Positions 6,774 to 16,949 are shown, numbered from the stretch's first letter. The stretch is DNA of 38,473 nt from UBA4582 sp047629195 (GCA_047629195.1 JBLHWY010000045.1:1-38473); one strand, 5' to 3'. The notes: generated from the sequence alone by a model not told the origin. A program made the numbers and translations.

Positions 6774-9700
6774 TAGCGGAATATTGGTCGAACTTCAATC
6801 GATACTTCAGGAAGACGCCTTCAGCAGTGTATTCACTGGCACTAAAATCATCATCGCTAAAACCATCAAAGTTATAACCCAGCGACATCCAGACATTTCG
6901 AGCCATGTTATAGCCCACTGAGACACCGTAGGATTGGTCAGAGACGCCAGAATTCCAAGAATTATAGAAACTACTCTGGAAACCGACATCCCATTTTGAA
7001 TTCACATCATGGCGTAGCTCCACACCATACAAATCTGTGAAACCGCTATATTTGTCGTTATCAAAATTATCAACTATATACTTCAAGCCATACTGAAATG
7101 CGACTTGAGTATCTTCTCCCAATAGATAGTTAGCGTTCAAATTGTTAACCACTTTTTGAGACTTCACATCAAAACCTTGGCCTTGTGAACTGCTGCGGCT
7201 AAGGTCCAAACGATTCAAGAGACTCCATCGACTGTCTATGGGACGAAAGGAGTAACCCAATTGAATCCCGGTGATGGCTGCGGTAGTCGCTTCACCAATG
7301 CTTTTTTGGTAATCGATTTTCGCCAATAGCTGTTTGCCTTCTTCAAGGTTGTGAATAACATCACTGACAATATTCAGCTTGTCAGCAGAATCCGCGCCAC
7401 GATACTCCAACCTAGTAGTCCAGTCCCAAGCTTCTTTGCGAAACCTTGAGCCAAAGGTCGCAGCCGTAAAGTCATCACTATTGGGACTCGAGAAAACCGT
7501 GGTGACCTCAAGCGCGGGCGGAGCCCTAGTAGACTTTATCGTTTGAGATCGATCAATACCAAAATCGAAGCTCCATTGATCATTCATCTCCCAGCGCTGT
7601 TTCAAACCAGCCACAGCAGCCAGCCGTTGGGAGTTTTCTTCATCTATTTGCTGGATATTGGTCACCAATTCTCCACCTTCCCACAACTTGGATGATAGAC
7701 CGATACGTGTACCCTGAGTATTCTCCTGGTCACCCCAAGTGAACTCTTGTTCAGACTTTAATGTGATCGACTCCGTGAGCTTATAATCCAGGCCTACTCT
7801 CAGACGTTTAGGAAAGTTAGCAGCGTCACCCTTTCCGCCTAACGGTGTATCAGCATTAGCACTGAGTCCCATCTTACCGTCTAAAATTCTATAGGTACCA
7901 CCGACCAACAACTGATGAGAAACTTGCGCCTCGTCATTTGACACTAGTTTCGCCGATCTCAGACCAGAGTTTAAGCTAAGGTTATCGGTTTGATATCGTG
8001 CTGAACTGGAAATCACATCTTGCCTAGCACCTGTTGAAAGTCCTGTTTGTCTGAACGCCTCACCGATTAGTTGGACATTATCAGCAACCTGATATTTGGC
8101 ATCAACACCCACTTTTCTAGTACCAGACTCACTGTCATTTTGTTGACCAACACCGAAACTGCCTTCCTGTTCACGGATATACCCTGTCGCTTCAACGTCT
8201 GACCCACGATGTCTTATCTCAGCAAGGTACGCTGTTCCGGAAACGTCCTGATCTTCAAACTGACTATTTGTGGTCGCTACTTCCGCGCGTATCTCAGTCG
8301 ACTCACCAAGTTCAATCTTAAGGTCAAGCCCCACCAAATCAGTCTCTCGACCAACAACACCTTCCTTCACCAAGGTCGCGCCAATTTCAGTATTTTCCAA
8401 GGGCTTGTAGGCGAAACGTCCACCTGCATTGAGCCTATCTTTGCCATCGCCTTCAATTTCATAATCAATAATAATAAACACGGGATTAAAAGCCGGGTCT
8501 TGAGAATATACCGGCGCCTTAAAGAAGATAGTGCCCGCGTCATAATCAACGTTGTAATCAATATGCCTCGTCAGATCTTGCGTGTGAACAATTTCTTCAC
8601 TGCGAAAACGGTCGCGTGTCTGAATTGATATCTTTTCACTGTTAACCAAAATCCCAGTGCTGTTAAGTCTGTATAAACCGGAAGTACCATCTCCACGAAT
8701 TTCATCTTTAATAAACGCTTGGTCAACTTCACTGACAAAGGCGTTGAATTCAAACTTGTCGCCCTTATATTCAGATTTCAAGCCGGTGAGAGAACGCGAG
8801 TAGCTTGAGAGCTCTGTCGTTGAAAGCCCAGTGGTGAAGTCTCCAAACACGGCATAAAACTGTTCTTTCTCAAGCTTTAGATACAGCTTCTCCCTACTTG
8901 CGGCATCAAATTGAGTCGAGGTTCGATCACCATAGAGTGTATAGAAACTATTGGGATCAATTACCTGAGACAAAGTATTGTCTTCTTTCGCAGTGTCATA
9001 GGACAAAGTCAAAACGTACTCACCTTTTACCTGCCCCTTTGCATAAAAAGCGATTCGACCATCCGTGGCTATCTCGTCATCCAGATCGGCATCACGCAGC
9101 GCTTCCATATTACCGTTCAATGTTCGATACGCGACGCTACCTTCGGCCAGACCTACCATAATCCAGTCGCGTTTTTCTGGCTCAACAAAAACTTCGATTT
9201 CGCGATCGAACTCATCGTAAATCAATCTAGCCGTAAACCGGCCGCTATGAGACACAGGGTTAAATATTAAAGTGCCATCCGCTGCGACGGTAACATAGTC
9301 ATTGTCACTGATTTCAGACAAATCAGTCAGGTTCAGGTCTCGATCAAAACGTTGTAACTCTTGGCTTTCAAGCGTTAGCGTATGAGAGATGTTTAGCGGC
9401 TCACCGTCTCTGTCCGTCAACAATAATTTGACGGTAACGGGCGTGCGACCATCAGCAATATTTCCAGATGTTTCTAGCACCCGAATATCAAAGAGGTCCC
9501 CTACTCTGACTATATCGATGGTCTCATCTAACCTGGCATTACCAAAACTATCGAGTCCTTGAAGCTTAAGTGTATGAACGCCGGGCTCGCCAAAGTTGAC
9601 GCCGATATAGCTATAGAGCGTTTTGCCTGACGTATCATCAACCATGCTGAAGCCTATTCTATCACTGGGTATTTCGACGCCATCCAAGAATAATTTGGGC

Positions 9701-12700
9701 TTCAGTTTACTGTCCAAATCTAGTTTAACTGCTCGAACTGGGCGGCCCAGTCGTTCGCCATCGTGAATGTTGATAAAACCCTGAACCGATGGGTCACGTG
9801 CAACAAGGTCATCTTGAAGTAGTTCCATCGCATCCCAACTACCGATAGCTTTGCCTTCAACTGTCGCATTTAACTTATCAAAACCACCAACCAGGCGATT
9901 TAACGGCAATTTATTCATTGCAGTTTTGCCCCTTGGAGTACCAGCCGAACGAAAGCTCAACCGAACTGCGCTATGACCATTTAATACATCCGCATTCACA
10001 ACGTGCTGAGATTGCGGCGAAGTAGCGCGCTCTTGCAATAGAAATTCAACACGCCTATTTTGTCTTCGACCTCCAGCAGTTTCGTTACTAGCAACAGGAT
10101 ATTGATCACCAGCGCCTAAAACCCTTAAATCAGGGATTACAATCCGTTGCCTAACATATTCAGCAATTGATCTCGCCCGAGCTTCTGAAAGCACTTGATT
10201 ATTTGCGTACTGCTGCCGGTTTTGAGCTGCAATACCAACATTATCAGTATGTCCGACGATTGTGACGGCATCCAATTGGCGCGTTTTCCATTTAGAGATT
10301 ATTGAATCCAGGGACTTTCGATCAGATTCACTTAACTCAGCACTTCGGGTGTTAAACTTCGGTTGAAAAACTTCAAGATCATTACTCGCGACACTCTCAA
10401 TTTTCTTCTGCACTTTTGGCTCGAGGGCAAAACGTAGATCTGCCTCGTCGGTTAACGTACCTAAATTAAATACTGAGCCAACAATCGATTTGCTTGCGCT
10501 GACTGGCGCACCATTGAGCATTGCCGTGCCGGAAACCATTTTCCATCCCTTAGGTATGTTGTAAATTGCACTCGCCTTGTCTAGCAGCACGTTGCCGGTA
10601 TTTTTTGCGAGTATAGAAACCCACAAGCCTTCGTCATCAACCTTAATCGATTGTTCAAGCGAAATTATCGACTCGGGATCCGCCTTTTGTCGAACCTCAA
10701 AGTCAGCACGCCACAAGGTGCCCCCCTGAACATCAACAAACTGCGAGTATGGGGATCCTGCAAAGCGAGTATTTTCATTACAAGGGCTCACTTCGTAGCG
10801 ATTCTCAAGTGAATCTACGTCGAGTTGAACGATATGAGCACCAGCATCGATACCTTCCATATGCCACATGCCGTCATCATCTGTAATGACGTAGCTACCA
10901 TCTTCTAGGAAAAGCCTAACACCAGCCACGCCGGTCAAAGAACCTTCAGTTGTATGACTCGAGTCCTCTAGAAGAATTTCTTCACCGTCTTCATCGAACT
11001 TACATTGCCCAAGACTAACCTTACCGATCAGAATCGCTTTGTCGCGAAACAGATCATCAGTGACAAGAATTCTTGCAGTTGCGACATTGGTTGAAGCGAC
11101 CAGATCACCCACGACGGTCGCAGTATTAAATGCCGCGCCTTTCTCTGCGCCGGCCGTGATTTCTACCACATAGCGAATACTGATCACCGCCGCTGCAACA
11201 TCAGGTAATTCGATGAGCATTTCCCGACCATCTGCACTGATAACTGGGGCGGCGACAGCTTCTCCATCGATACGAAGGGAGCCCTGTTGATAACGAAACC
11301 CTTTGGGTAGCATGTCCCTAATATTGGTATTGTTAACCGAAGAACTCGCGTTATTCTGAACTGAGATTTCGTATTGAACGAAGTCACCAATCGCTGCAAT
11401 TTCCTTATTTGCGCGTTTGCTAATAAAAATCTCACCGACGGGTTCATCAAGAGGAATATCAATGTATAACGCAGGTCCAACCGGGACTTCAAACTCAGCG
11501 CCTCTTGAGCCGGCGACTACCAGGTAAGGTGCACCTGGTATCGATTGAATCGCTTCATCACTTCTCACTGAAGGGTCAGTCAAACCATCAGGCACATTCG
11601 AAATTTCAAGCCGATAAAAGCCTGCTTCTACGAAAGGAAACCGGTATTCACCCGTAGGGAAGTCATACAATAAACCGCCAGCATCCGTTGCTTGTGAACC
11701 TGAAACAATAGGGTTGGGATAGTCTGCAAAGAAAGGTCCGTCACCAAGAACCTGCGCGGGCGCGCCCGTCGCTGTATCAATAAGTGTCACGGTAACACCG
11801 TCGATTAGCCGGCCATCTTTGGTGCTAAACAACTTTCCGAAGGGATCAACCATTACCAGTGAGTCTGATACATCTGTTTCATCAAATGCATCTATGTATG
11901 TCGTTCTAATTGGATTATTTTGAACGACACCCAACGAACAACTACCCGTTGAGGAATCATCCTGCGTGGATTGTATGTAGCCAATAAACTCGCCAGTATC
12001 TACTCCCGTTTCAGTCAGTTCCAAAAACTCCCTGTCCCCACTGGCAACAACATCCAACTGAACTATAATTTTCTCTCGAACACTAGTATTGTTGTTCTGA
12101 TCCGTGTCAATTACCTTTATAAAGATTGGCTGACCTGCTTTAAACACGGTGGTTGGTACTAGGCTCACAACGCCGGGCACTGGCACATCGATATTGCGAG
12201 GCTCTGAAACCTCCCGGTTTTGGCCACCGACACAAGTTGTTGCACCAACATCTACAGCCGTTCCTATATTCGGGTTTGCACTGTATTGCAAAAATAGGAT
12301 CGTTGACGGTGTCACAATCGCAGGTTCGATTTCGCGTGGAACTCGGCGCAAGGGAATATCGATTCTGGGCAGTGAACCGCGACTTAAATCAAACTCAACT
12401 CCTCTGGAGGCGGCGTCCAAAATGTACCGACCTTCTGAGGTTGTTACCAAACCTCTGCTTGAGGCTGGGGTAAGTGCTTGAAGCTCCTGGTCACTCTTTA
12501 CTGATAGCTCCCAGCCACGAGAACTGAATACTTCTAATCGGTATCGCCCCGCTGCAAGAGAGGGAAAACGGTATTCGCCTGAACCTACTTCGATAAGATT
12601 CCCTGCACTATCTGCTAGCGACTCGCCAGTTATAACTGCGGAAGGAAAAGGCGCGTAAACTGGACCTTCACCCCTGACAACTGCCGGCAGACCTGTTGCA

Positions 12701-14154
12701 ACATCTATCAGTGAAACAATAATACCGTCTACTGTTTCCCCTGTGTTGTCATTAAAAATGATACCAAAGGGTGAAAAGAAAACTCCTGTTGCAACACTAT
12801 CCTGCTGATCGGTTGGGTCTGTGTAAGTTACGGTGATAGAGAATCTTGATGCAACAGAAAGTATACAATCTTCATTCGCCGTTAATTCTGAAGTTGTCGC
12901 GATATAACCAATGAAGACGCCTGTATCAAATTCTGACTCAGTCAAAAGGATACTTTCTTCATCTGCATTACCCGTTAGTAGCACCCTAATGGTGTCTTTA
13001 ACCAATGGGCGGAAATTTTGATCTAAGTCAGTAACCGAAACAACGACAGCATCACCAATCGTATATGCATCAGCAACTGCAAATTTCTGAGCGCCGCTTA
13101 CGTCATTGCGGCTAAAATTTTCGCTACCCGGCGCTGGTAGAAACATGTCAGGGGCCGAGCAGGCTGAGGCCTCAATGTTGTATTGAGTCCCAGTAGGATT
13201 CTGTGCGAGGAACTCGATGACCGCAGGCGTCTGTTCCGTTTTTTGATCAGCGGGGTCGGTTGAGACTTCAATAACCGTCTGAGTCGTGAGACCGCCTGAG
13301 TCGGTTGCAAGCACAGTCACCAATATTTTTGTATCGGCATCTAGGCTAGCGTCGGGAGCTAAAGTCAACACGCCATCGACTATAATGAATCGAGGATCGC
13401 CAATCACTTCAAAGGTATGTTCATCGACCGTATCAATATCACTAACAAGTACAATACCAATAGGTAAACCTGTTTGACCCGCAGGGACAAAATTGTTGCT
13501 GATCACCAGGTCAAACGGTTCTTCATTTACATTCTGAACTTCAACTGTGACAGTTAAGTCAAACTCGTTAGTATCTCTATCTACCGCCCGCAGCTTGATC
13601 AGGATTGTCGGATCTAGCTCAAAGTCAATCTGTTCGCCATCAACCAATTTCAACTTGCCATCGACCACTTCGAACCGAATATCCTCAACAACAGATAAAA
13701 CATGACCATCTACCTGGTCAATATCGACCACATCAAGGGACGCGAGTATCTGGCCGGGCGTATTTTCGACCACCACTGCACCAGTACAACCCTCGACAGA
13801 GACACAAGCGAGGTTGATTGCGGTAGGGGGTCCAGAAGTACCTTGCACCCGACGAAATTGAACATCGACAGAAGTAGGTATTGACGCTGAAATCCCATCG
13901 TAATTGAGGGTTGCCCGATTAGTCATCGGGTCACCATTACGCAATTCAGCTTTCGATAGGACTGGCGCTGCCATAAAAAAAGCCATGGCAATCATCATTG
14001 CCATGGCTTCACGTACTAATTGCAATATTTTCGGCGTTCTTTTCTTTCGCTGAGTGTTCGCCGCTCGTTGAACCATTCCAATAATTACCAGCTCATTTGC
14101 AGAGCCGGTTTCACCGAATTTTATGGCTTTACTATGTCCACATTGAGTTGCCAT
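6754..14154 (-). CDS. Giant envelope protein: cadherin-like, DUF11, OmpA and predicted C-terminal beta-barrel
   Basis: A 2466-residue exported protein. The hydrophobic signal segment AMAMMIAMAFFMAAPVLSKA (about residues 50-69) follows a basic N-terminal extension (QRKKRTPK), like long autotransporter signal peptides. In order: two cadherin-like repeats (about 110-300); two tandem copies of a unit of roughly 300 residues (about 312-615 and 616-908), each with a DTGxFIGYI motif and a GEYRFP motif; a DUF11 repeat (about 905-1010); a carboxypeptidase-regulatory/SdrD-like segment (about 1090-1150); an OmpA peptidoglycan-binding domain (about 1255-1371, GHTDN and SEARA motifs); and from about 1670 to the end amphipathic strands resembling an outer-membrane barrel. 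It is the last gene of the operon. The start is uncertain: neither ATG 14154 nor ATG 14076 has a clear ribosome site. Exact function unknown; a structural or anchoring role is inferred. Confidence 0.85.
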   Translation of the reverse strand: MATQCGHSKAIKFGETGSANELVIIGMVQRAANTQRKKRTPKILQLVREAMAMMIAMAFFMAAPVLSKAELRNGDPMTNRATLNYDGISASIPTSVDVQFRRVQGTSGPPTAINLACVSVEGCTGAVVVENTPGQILASLDVVDIDQVDGHVLSVVEDIRFEVVDGKLKLVDGEQIDFELDPTILIKLRAVDRDTNEFDLTVTVEVQNVNEEPFDLVISNNFVPAGQTGLPIGIVLVSDIDTVDEHTFEVIGDPRFIIVDGVLTLAPDASLDADTKILVTVLATDSGGLTTQTVIEVSTDPADQKTEQTPAVIEFLAQNPTGTQYNIEASACSAPDMFLPAPGSENFSRNDVSGAQKFAVADAYTIGDAVVVSVTDLDQNFRPLVKDTIRVLLTGNADEESILLTESEFDTGVFIGYIATTSELTANEDCILSVASRFSITVTYTDPTDQQDSVATGVFFSPFGIIFNDNTGETVDGIIVSLIDVATGLPAVVRGEGPVYAPFPSAVITGESLADSAGNLIEVGSGEYRFPSLAAGRYRLEVFSSRGWELSVKSDQELQALTPASSRGLVTTSEGRYILDAASRGVEFDLSRGSLPRIDIPLRRVPREIEPAIVTPSTILFLQYSANPNIGTAVDVGATTCVGGQNREVSEPRNIDVPVPGVVSLVPTTVFKAGQPIFIKVIDTDQNNNTSVREKIIVQLDVVASGDREFLELTETGVDTGEFIGYIQSTQDDSSTGSCSLGVVQNNPIRTTYIDAFDETDVSDSLVMVDPFGKLFSTKDGRLIDGVTVTLIDTATGAPAQVLGDGPFFADYPNPIVSGSQATDAGGLLYDFPTGEYRFPFVEAGFYRLEISNVPDGLTDPSVRSDEAIQSIPGAPYLVVAGSRGAEFEVPVGPALYIDIPLDEPVGEIFISKRANKEIAAIGDFVQYEISVQNNASSSVNNTNIRDMLPKGFRYQQGSLRIDGEAVAAPVISADGREMLIELPDVAAAVISIRYVVEITAGAEKGAAFNTATVVGDLVASTNVATARILVTDDLFRDKAILIGKVSLGQCKFDEDGEEILLEDSSHTTEGSLTGVAGVRLFLEDGSYVITDDDGMWHMEGIDAGAHIVQLDVDSLENRYEVSPCNENTRFAGSPYSQFVDVQGGTLWRADFEVRQKADPESIISLEQSIKVDDEGLWVSILAKNTGNVLLDKASAIYNIPKGWKMVSGTAMLNGAPVSASKSIVGSVFNLGTLTDEADLRFALEPKVQKKIESVASNDLEVFQPKFNTRSAELSESDRKSLDSIISKWKTRQLDAVTIVGHTDNVGIAAQNRQQYANNQVLSEARARSIAEYVRQRIVIPDLRVLGAGDQYPVASNETAGGRRQNRRVEFLLQERATSPQSQHVVNADVLNGHSAVRLSFRSAGTPRGKTAMNKLPLNRLVGGFDKLNATVEGKAIGSWDAMELLQDDLVARDPSVQGFINIHDGERLGRPVRAVKLDLDSKLKPKLFLDGVEIPSDRIGFSMVDDTSGKTLYSYIGVNFGEPGVHTLKLQGLDSFGNARLDETIDIVRVGDLFDIRVLETSGNIADGRTPVTVKLLLTDRDGEPLNISHTLTLESQELQRFDRDLNLTDLSEISDNDYVTVAADGTLIFNPVSHSGRFTARLIYDEFDREIEVFVEPEKRDWIMVGLAEGSVAYRTLNGNMEALRDADLDDEIATDGRIAFYAKGQVKGEYVLTLSYDTAKEDNTLSQVIDPNSFYTLYGDRTSTQFDAASREKLYLKLEKEQFYAVFGDFTTGLSTTELSSYSRSLTGLKSEYKGDKFEFNAFVSEVDQAFIKDEIRGDGTSGLYRLNSTGILVNSEKISIQTRDRFRSEEIVHTQDLTRHIDYNVDYDAGTIFFKAPVYSQDPAFNPVFIIIDYEIEGDGKDRLNAGGRFAYKPLENTEIGATLVKEGVVGRETDLVGLDLKIELGESTEIRAEVATTNSQFEDQDVSGTAYLAEIRHRGSDVEATGYIREQEGSFGVGQQNDSESGTRKVGVDAKYQVADNVQLIGEAFRQTGLSTGARQDVISSSARYQTDNLSLNSGLRSAKLVSNDEAQVSHQLLVGGTYRILDGKMGLSANADTPLGGKGDAANFPKRLRVGLDYKLTESITLKSEQEFTWGDQENTQGTRIGLSSKLWEGGELVTNIQQIDEENSQRLAAVAGLKQRWEMNDQWSFDFGIDRSQTIKSTRAPPALEVTTVFSSPNSDDFTAATFGSRFRKEAWDWTTRLEYRGADSADKLNIVSDVIHNLEEGKQLLAKIDYQKSIGEATTAAITGIQLGYSFRPIDSRWSLLNRLDLSRSSSQGQGFDVKSQKVVNNLNANYLLGEDTQVAFQYGLKYIVDNFDNDKYSGFTDLYGVELRHDVNSKWDVGFQSSFYNSWNSGVSDQSYGVSVGYNMARNVWMSLGYNFDGFSDDDFSASEYTAEGVFLKYRLKFDQYSARSLFDD
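11430..13217 (-). repeat. Tandem duplicated module of about 300 residues inside the giant gene
   Basis: Two diverged copies (about 13217-12310 and 12309-11430) share the same order of motifs: FL.Q/QY opening, a DxDQN calcium-like loop, LTESEFDTGVFIGYI versus LTETGVDTGEFIGYI, the IDVATGLPA/IDTATGAPA turn, GEYRFPSLAAG versus GEYRFPFVEAG, and a final IDIPL strand. The divergence shows an old internal duplication. Confidence 0.75.
13975..14008 (-). promoter_or_regulatory. Terminator-like hairpin inside the giant gene's signal-peptide coding region
   Basis: On the minus strand AGCCATGGCAAT (14008-13997) pairs perfectly with ATTGCCATGGCT (13992-13981) around the tetraloop GATG, and six further T residues follow (13980-13975). 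This is the form of a rho-independent terminator, about 146 bases downstream of the first ATG and within codons for the hydrophobic signal segment. It could act as an attenuator. Alternatively it is a by-product of Ala/Met/Phe codons, which readily give GCC, ATG and TTT runs. Confidence 0.5.
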
Positions 14155-14203
14155 TTAGTCATTGCGATCTATTTTCAATCTTACGATTAATGTCGAAGTA
14201 CAT

Positions 14204-14229
14204 GTTCGCGCTTATGGATCTACGCGAAC
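14204..14229 (-). other. Hairpin around the stop codon of the 390-aa gene
   Basis: GTTCGCG (14204-14210) and CGCGAAC (14223-14229) form a perfect 7-bp stem whose loop contains the stop codon. No T-run follows on the minus strand, so termination is unlikely. It may stabilise the upstream transcript end after processing. Confidence 0.3.
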
Positions 14230-15384
14230 CTGATACAGAATATTAACTGTTTGTGTTGCGCCGACAATACCGGTTCCCTGCGTCCCAGCAGTTCTTGCGC
14301 CGTTGTCATCAAGGAGCAAGCCACCATTAGTGGTATCCGTTGCATCGAGTGTAAATGTTGGATCAGGTACAGTGCCTGTACCGTCGGTGACGGCGATTAG
14401 GTTCAGCTGCGTAGTCGTGAGCTCATAGCTTGTAAACTCAGGCAAAGTATCACCTGCAACCGCACTCGTGAGCCCCGCTGCAGTTGTCGTCACAACTAGC
14501 AAATATTCCAACAACTCGTTAGGTGCAGCAAAAATTCCAGACCTATAGTAATCAACACCATTATATGTGATTGGCGTTACACCCACCGCGGGTGTAGTTG
14601 TATTTCTCACATACTTCGTAAAAGCTACCGATACAACAGTAATTGTAGTTGTGTCTGTGAAATCAAGCGCAGTGTTTGTATCAGATTCAACATTAACTTG
14701 TACAACAACGTCATTTACACCGCCCCCTGCTGCACCAATATCCGCAATCGTTGAGTCAAAGGTAATCGACTCGTAGACACCGTCGCCTATAGCAACATCA
14801 GCAACCAAATCAACTGACAGTGTGATAGTTGAGGTTCCTGTAGCATTATCAACAATTGAAGATACGGTATAGGTCGTACCGTTGATCACCACCATGTTAT
14901 TGCCAACTACCGCGCTGATACCGTTGACATTGCCATCTGTTAACCCATCAGACGGAACTGTAATGAAATTATTCCCTGGTCCGACAGTTACAGGTGCTAT
15001 CGCAGCAGTGGCTCCGAGATTCACATTAATCACGGTAAGCAATGGCGCCGACGTTGCCGTAACTGTACCTACGCTGTTAAGCGCGGTTGTAATGGTGTAA
15101 TCATCCGGGCCGTTAGCATTCGATACGATGACATAACTTCCCAGATAGCTCTGATTTCCAGCCAGACTAATATCAGGGGGCGTTGTTGTTCCTGAAACTA
15201 TCGCAGGCACCAGGCTAATCGTGACAGACACCGCCGAAGTAATGCCTGTGGCATTACCTGCGTAGGTCAGTTTTGCTGTGTTGGTCAACAGGGAGTTTGC
15301 AGGCGTCACTGCGTATGCAGCGCTCGCCATCGCAAACACTCCTAGTGCCACCCCAAGATTTGCGAGTTTCTTAAACAGATTCAT
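14212..15384 (-). CDS. Exported Thr-rich beta-repeat surface protein, 390 aa
   Basis: The N-terminus MNLFKKLANLGVALGVFAMA with AYA before VTPAN is a classical Sec signal peptide with cleavage near residue 25. The mature chain is acidic, Thr/Val/Gly-rich and almost entirely strand-forming, as in DUF11-like secreted proteins. It has no C-terminal anchor, LPxTG motif or lipobox, and ends directly on a strand (ILYQVRVDP). Segments SNANGPDDYTITT and FTKYVRNTTTPAVG match SNSNGEDEYSLDS and IYKYVRNITPATTG in the 468-residue neighbour, so the two are paralogues. It lacks cysteines in the mature part. AAGG ten bases before the ATG supports the start. It is third in the operon. The exact role is unknown; a surface or matrix subunit is inferred. 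Confidence 0.8.
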   Translation of the reverse strand: MNLFKKLANLGVALGVFAMASAAYAVTPANSLLTNTAKLTYAGNATGITSAVSVTISLVPAIVSGTTTPPDISLAGNQSYLGSYVIVSNANGPDDYTITTALNSVGTVTATSAPLLTVINVNLGATAAIAPVTVGPGNNFITVPSDGLTDGNVNGISAVVGNNMVVINGTTYTVSSIVDNATGTSTITLSVDLVADVAIGDGVYESITFDSTIADIGAAGGGVNDVVVQVNVESDTNTALDFTDTTTITVVSVAFTKYVRNTTTPAVGVTPITYNGVDYYRSGIFAAPNELLEYLLVVTTTAAGLTSAVAGDTLPEFTSYELTTTQLNLIAVTDGTGTVPDPTFTLDATDTTNGGLLLDDNGARTAGTQGTGIVGATQTVNILYQVRVDP

Positions 15385-15413
15385 TATAATTTTACCTTAT
15401 ATATGTTTATCGA

Positions 15414-16820
15414 TTAATCAATTGTTACTGTGTATCGAACGACTGAGACTGCGCCGGTATCAATCACACCACCAGTACCTGTCTCACTCGCATTAGCACT
15501 CGCACCGTTGTGACCGGCATATACTGTAATGATGTCGTCAGACGGGTCGCTAGGTAGGACGTTAGCGTCAACACCACCAAAGTCAGTTGGGTTCCCTAGG
15601 CTATCGTCCGAATTGCTAGCTGAAAAAGTTCCGGTGACATCACATGTACCAGCTCCAGCAACATCAGAACACGTAAACCCGCCATCTAGTGCAGTGCCAT
15701 CGGGAACAACCTGAACACTCTTGGCATCGTAAGTCGTAAAGATAACAAACGGGTCAGTCACAATGACGTTTTGAACATCACCAGCGTTGTTATACAGCAA
15801 CACCATATACTCAAGTTGCTCTGTAGGTAGGGCCGTTACACCGGAAGAAAAGTAAATGTCACCCCCGTTAATAGTTAAACAATCAAAGGGAGCTGAACAA
15901 GCGTTACCCGCAGAGTTGCCCGTTGTTGCTGGCGTGATATTCCGAACATACTTATAAATCTGTAAATCAGCAAGAACGACAGTGATTACTGTGCCATCTA
16001 CTTCGGTTGGAGCGGCACCGCCAGTGAAATCAACATCCATATCAACGGTCACAGTACCTGCAAGTGATGCTGGATCAATTGTCACGGTCAACGTGATTTC
16101 CATTCTTTCACCAATCTGGTCACCGATTGCGAGGTTACCGTCTGCCAGACTACAATTATCGACTTCAATAATAACAACGTCATTTGCTTCGAAACCGCCA
16201 GCACCGTCTTCAATCTTATTGATCGTGCACACATTGTCTCCACCTACAAACATGTCGAGGACAATGATATTGCCAACAACTAGACCGTTGAGATCACCAT
16301 CTGCATTCACACTATCCGCTGGAACAGATATGTCTGTACCAGCATCAGCAGCAACATCCCCTGTTTCAAACACGCCGACTCCAGCAACCGAAATAGCGGC
16401 CGATGTAGCACCAAGATCAAAAGTCACAACAGAATTGTCTGTAGCAACTACGCCAGCACCAAGCGTTAATCCAGCACCGGAATCCAAGCTGTACTCATCC
16501 TCACCATTTGAATTACTGGTAACTGTATAAACAATACTAAGTAATTCACCAGGGCTCACAGGATTCAATGCATCTGTCAACGTGCCGTTCAACACAGCAT
16601 CTGGCGCAGCTTCTATCAGATCAATAGTGATATCCACAAAATCTGTGCTGGAGAACGGGTTTGCGCCCAAATCTTGATAATCAACCGTCACGGTGTTCCG
16701 GACAATATGCGTCGCAGCGGTCGCAGCTGCGAAGGCAGACTGACTCGCACAAAAGAGCACGACAACAGCAATACCCGCTTTTGCGATATGCCAAACCCTG
16801 TTTGATTCTTCAGTTTTCAT
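15414..16820 (-). CDS. Exported beta-repeat surface protein with cysteine pairs, 468 aa
   Basis: The start at 16820 (MKTEESNRVWHIAKAGIAVV) gives a proper Sec signal peptide ending at SQSAFA, about 32 residues long; GAGG lies nine bases upstream. An in-frame ATG at 16901 would add 27 basic residues without a ribosome site. The mature protein is rich in Asp, Val, Thr and Gly, predicted as tandem immunoglobulin-like strands, with several cysteine pairs (in segments NVCTINK/DNCSLA, NACSAPFDC and FTCSDVAGAGTC) suited to disulfides outside the cytoplasm. LPTEQLEYMVLLYNNAGDVQ is a DUF11-type segment. Paralogous to the 390-residue neighbour. No anchor is seen and the chain ends on a strand (VVRYTVTID). 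Second gene of the operon; role inferred as structural. Confidence 0.8.
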   Translation of the reverse strand: MKTEESNRVWHIAKAGIAVVVLFCASQSAFAAATAATHIVRNTVTVDYQDLGANPFSSTDFVDITIDLIEAAPDAVLNGTLTDALNPVSPGELLSIVYTVTSNSNGEDEYSLDSGAGLTLGAGVVATDNSVVTFDLGATSAAISVAGVGVFETGDVAADAGTDISVPADSVNADGDLNGLVVGNIIVLDMFVGGDNVCTINKIEDGAGGFEANDVVIIEVDNCSLADGNLAIGDQIGERMEITLTVTIDPASLAGTVTVDMDVDFTGGAAPTEVDGTVITVVLADLQIYKYVRNITPATTGNSAGNACSAPFDCLTINGGDIYFSSGVTALPTEQLEYMVLLYNNAGDVQNVIVTDPFVIFTTYDAKSVQVVPDGTALDGGFTCSDVAGAGTCDVTGTFSASNSDDSLGNPTDFGGVDANVLPSDPSDDIITVYAGHNGASANASETGTGGVIDTGAVSVVRYTVTID

Positions 16821-16949
16821 TGTATTAAGCCTCGGCTTTTTTCGGTTTGTTATTAGTTCAAACTTCCGTATTTTATGCTTGAATCCAAGTTCTTTGTTCA
16901 AAACTCATGCCAGCTTGCCACGAAACGAAGGGTTTTCCTGTTTAGGACA

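Noticed and set aside
8209..8628. Open frame of 139 codons on the plus strand within the giant gene
   Set aside because: It lies wholly antisense to a strongly supported coding frame, has no recognisable domain and no ribosome site; it is a shadow. The same holds for other plus-strand frames between 8.9 and 13.9 kb.
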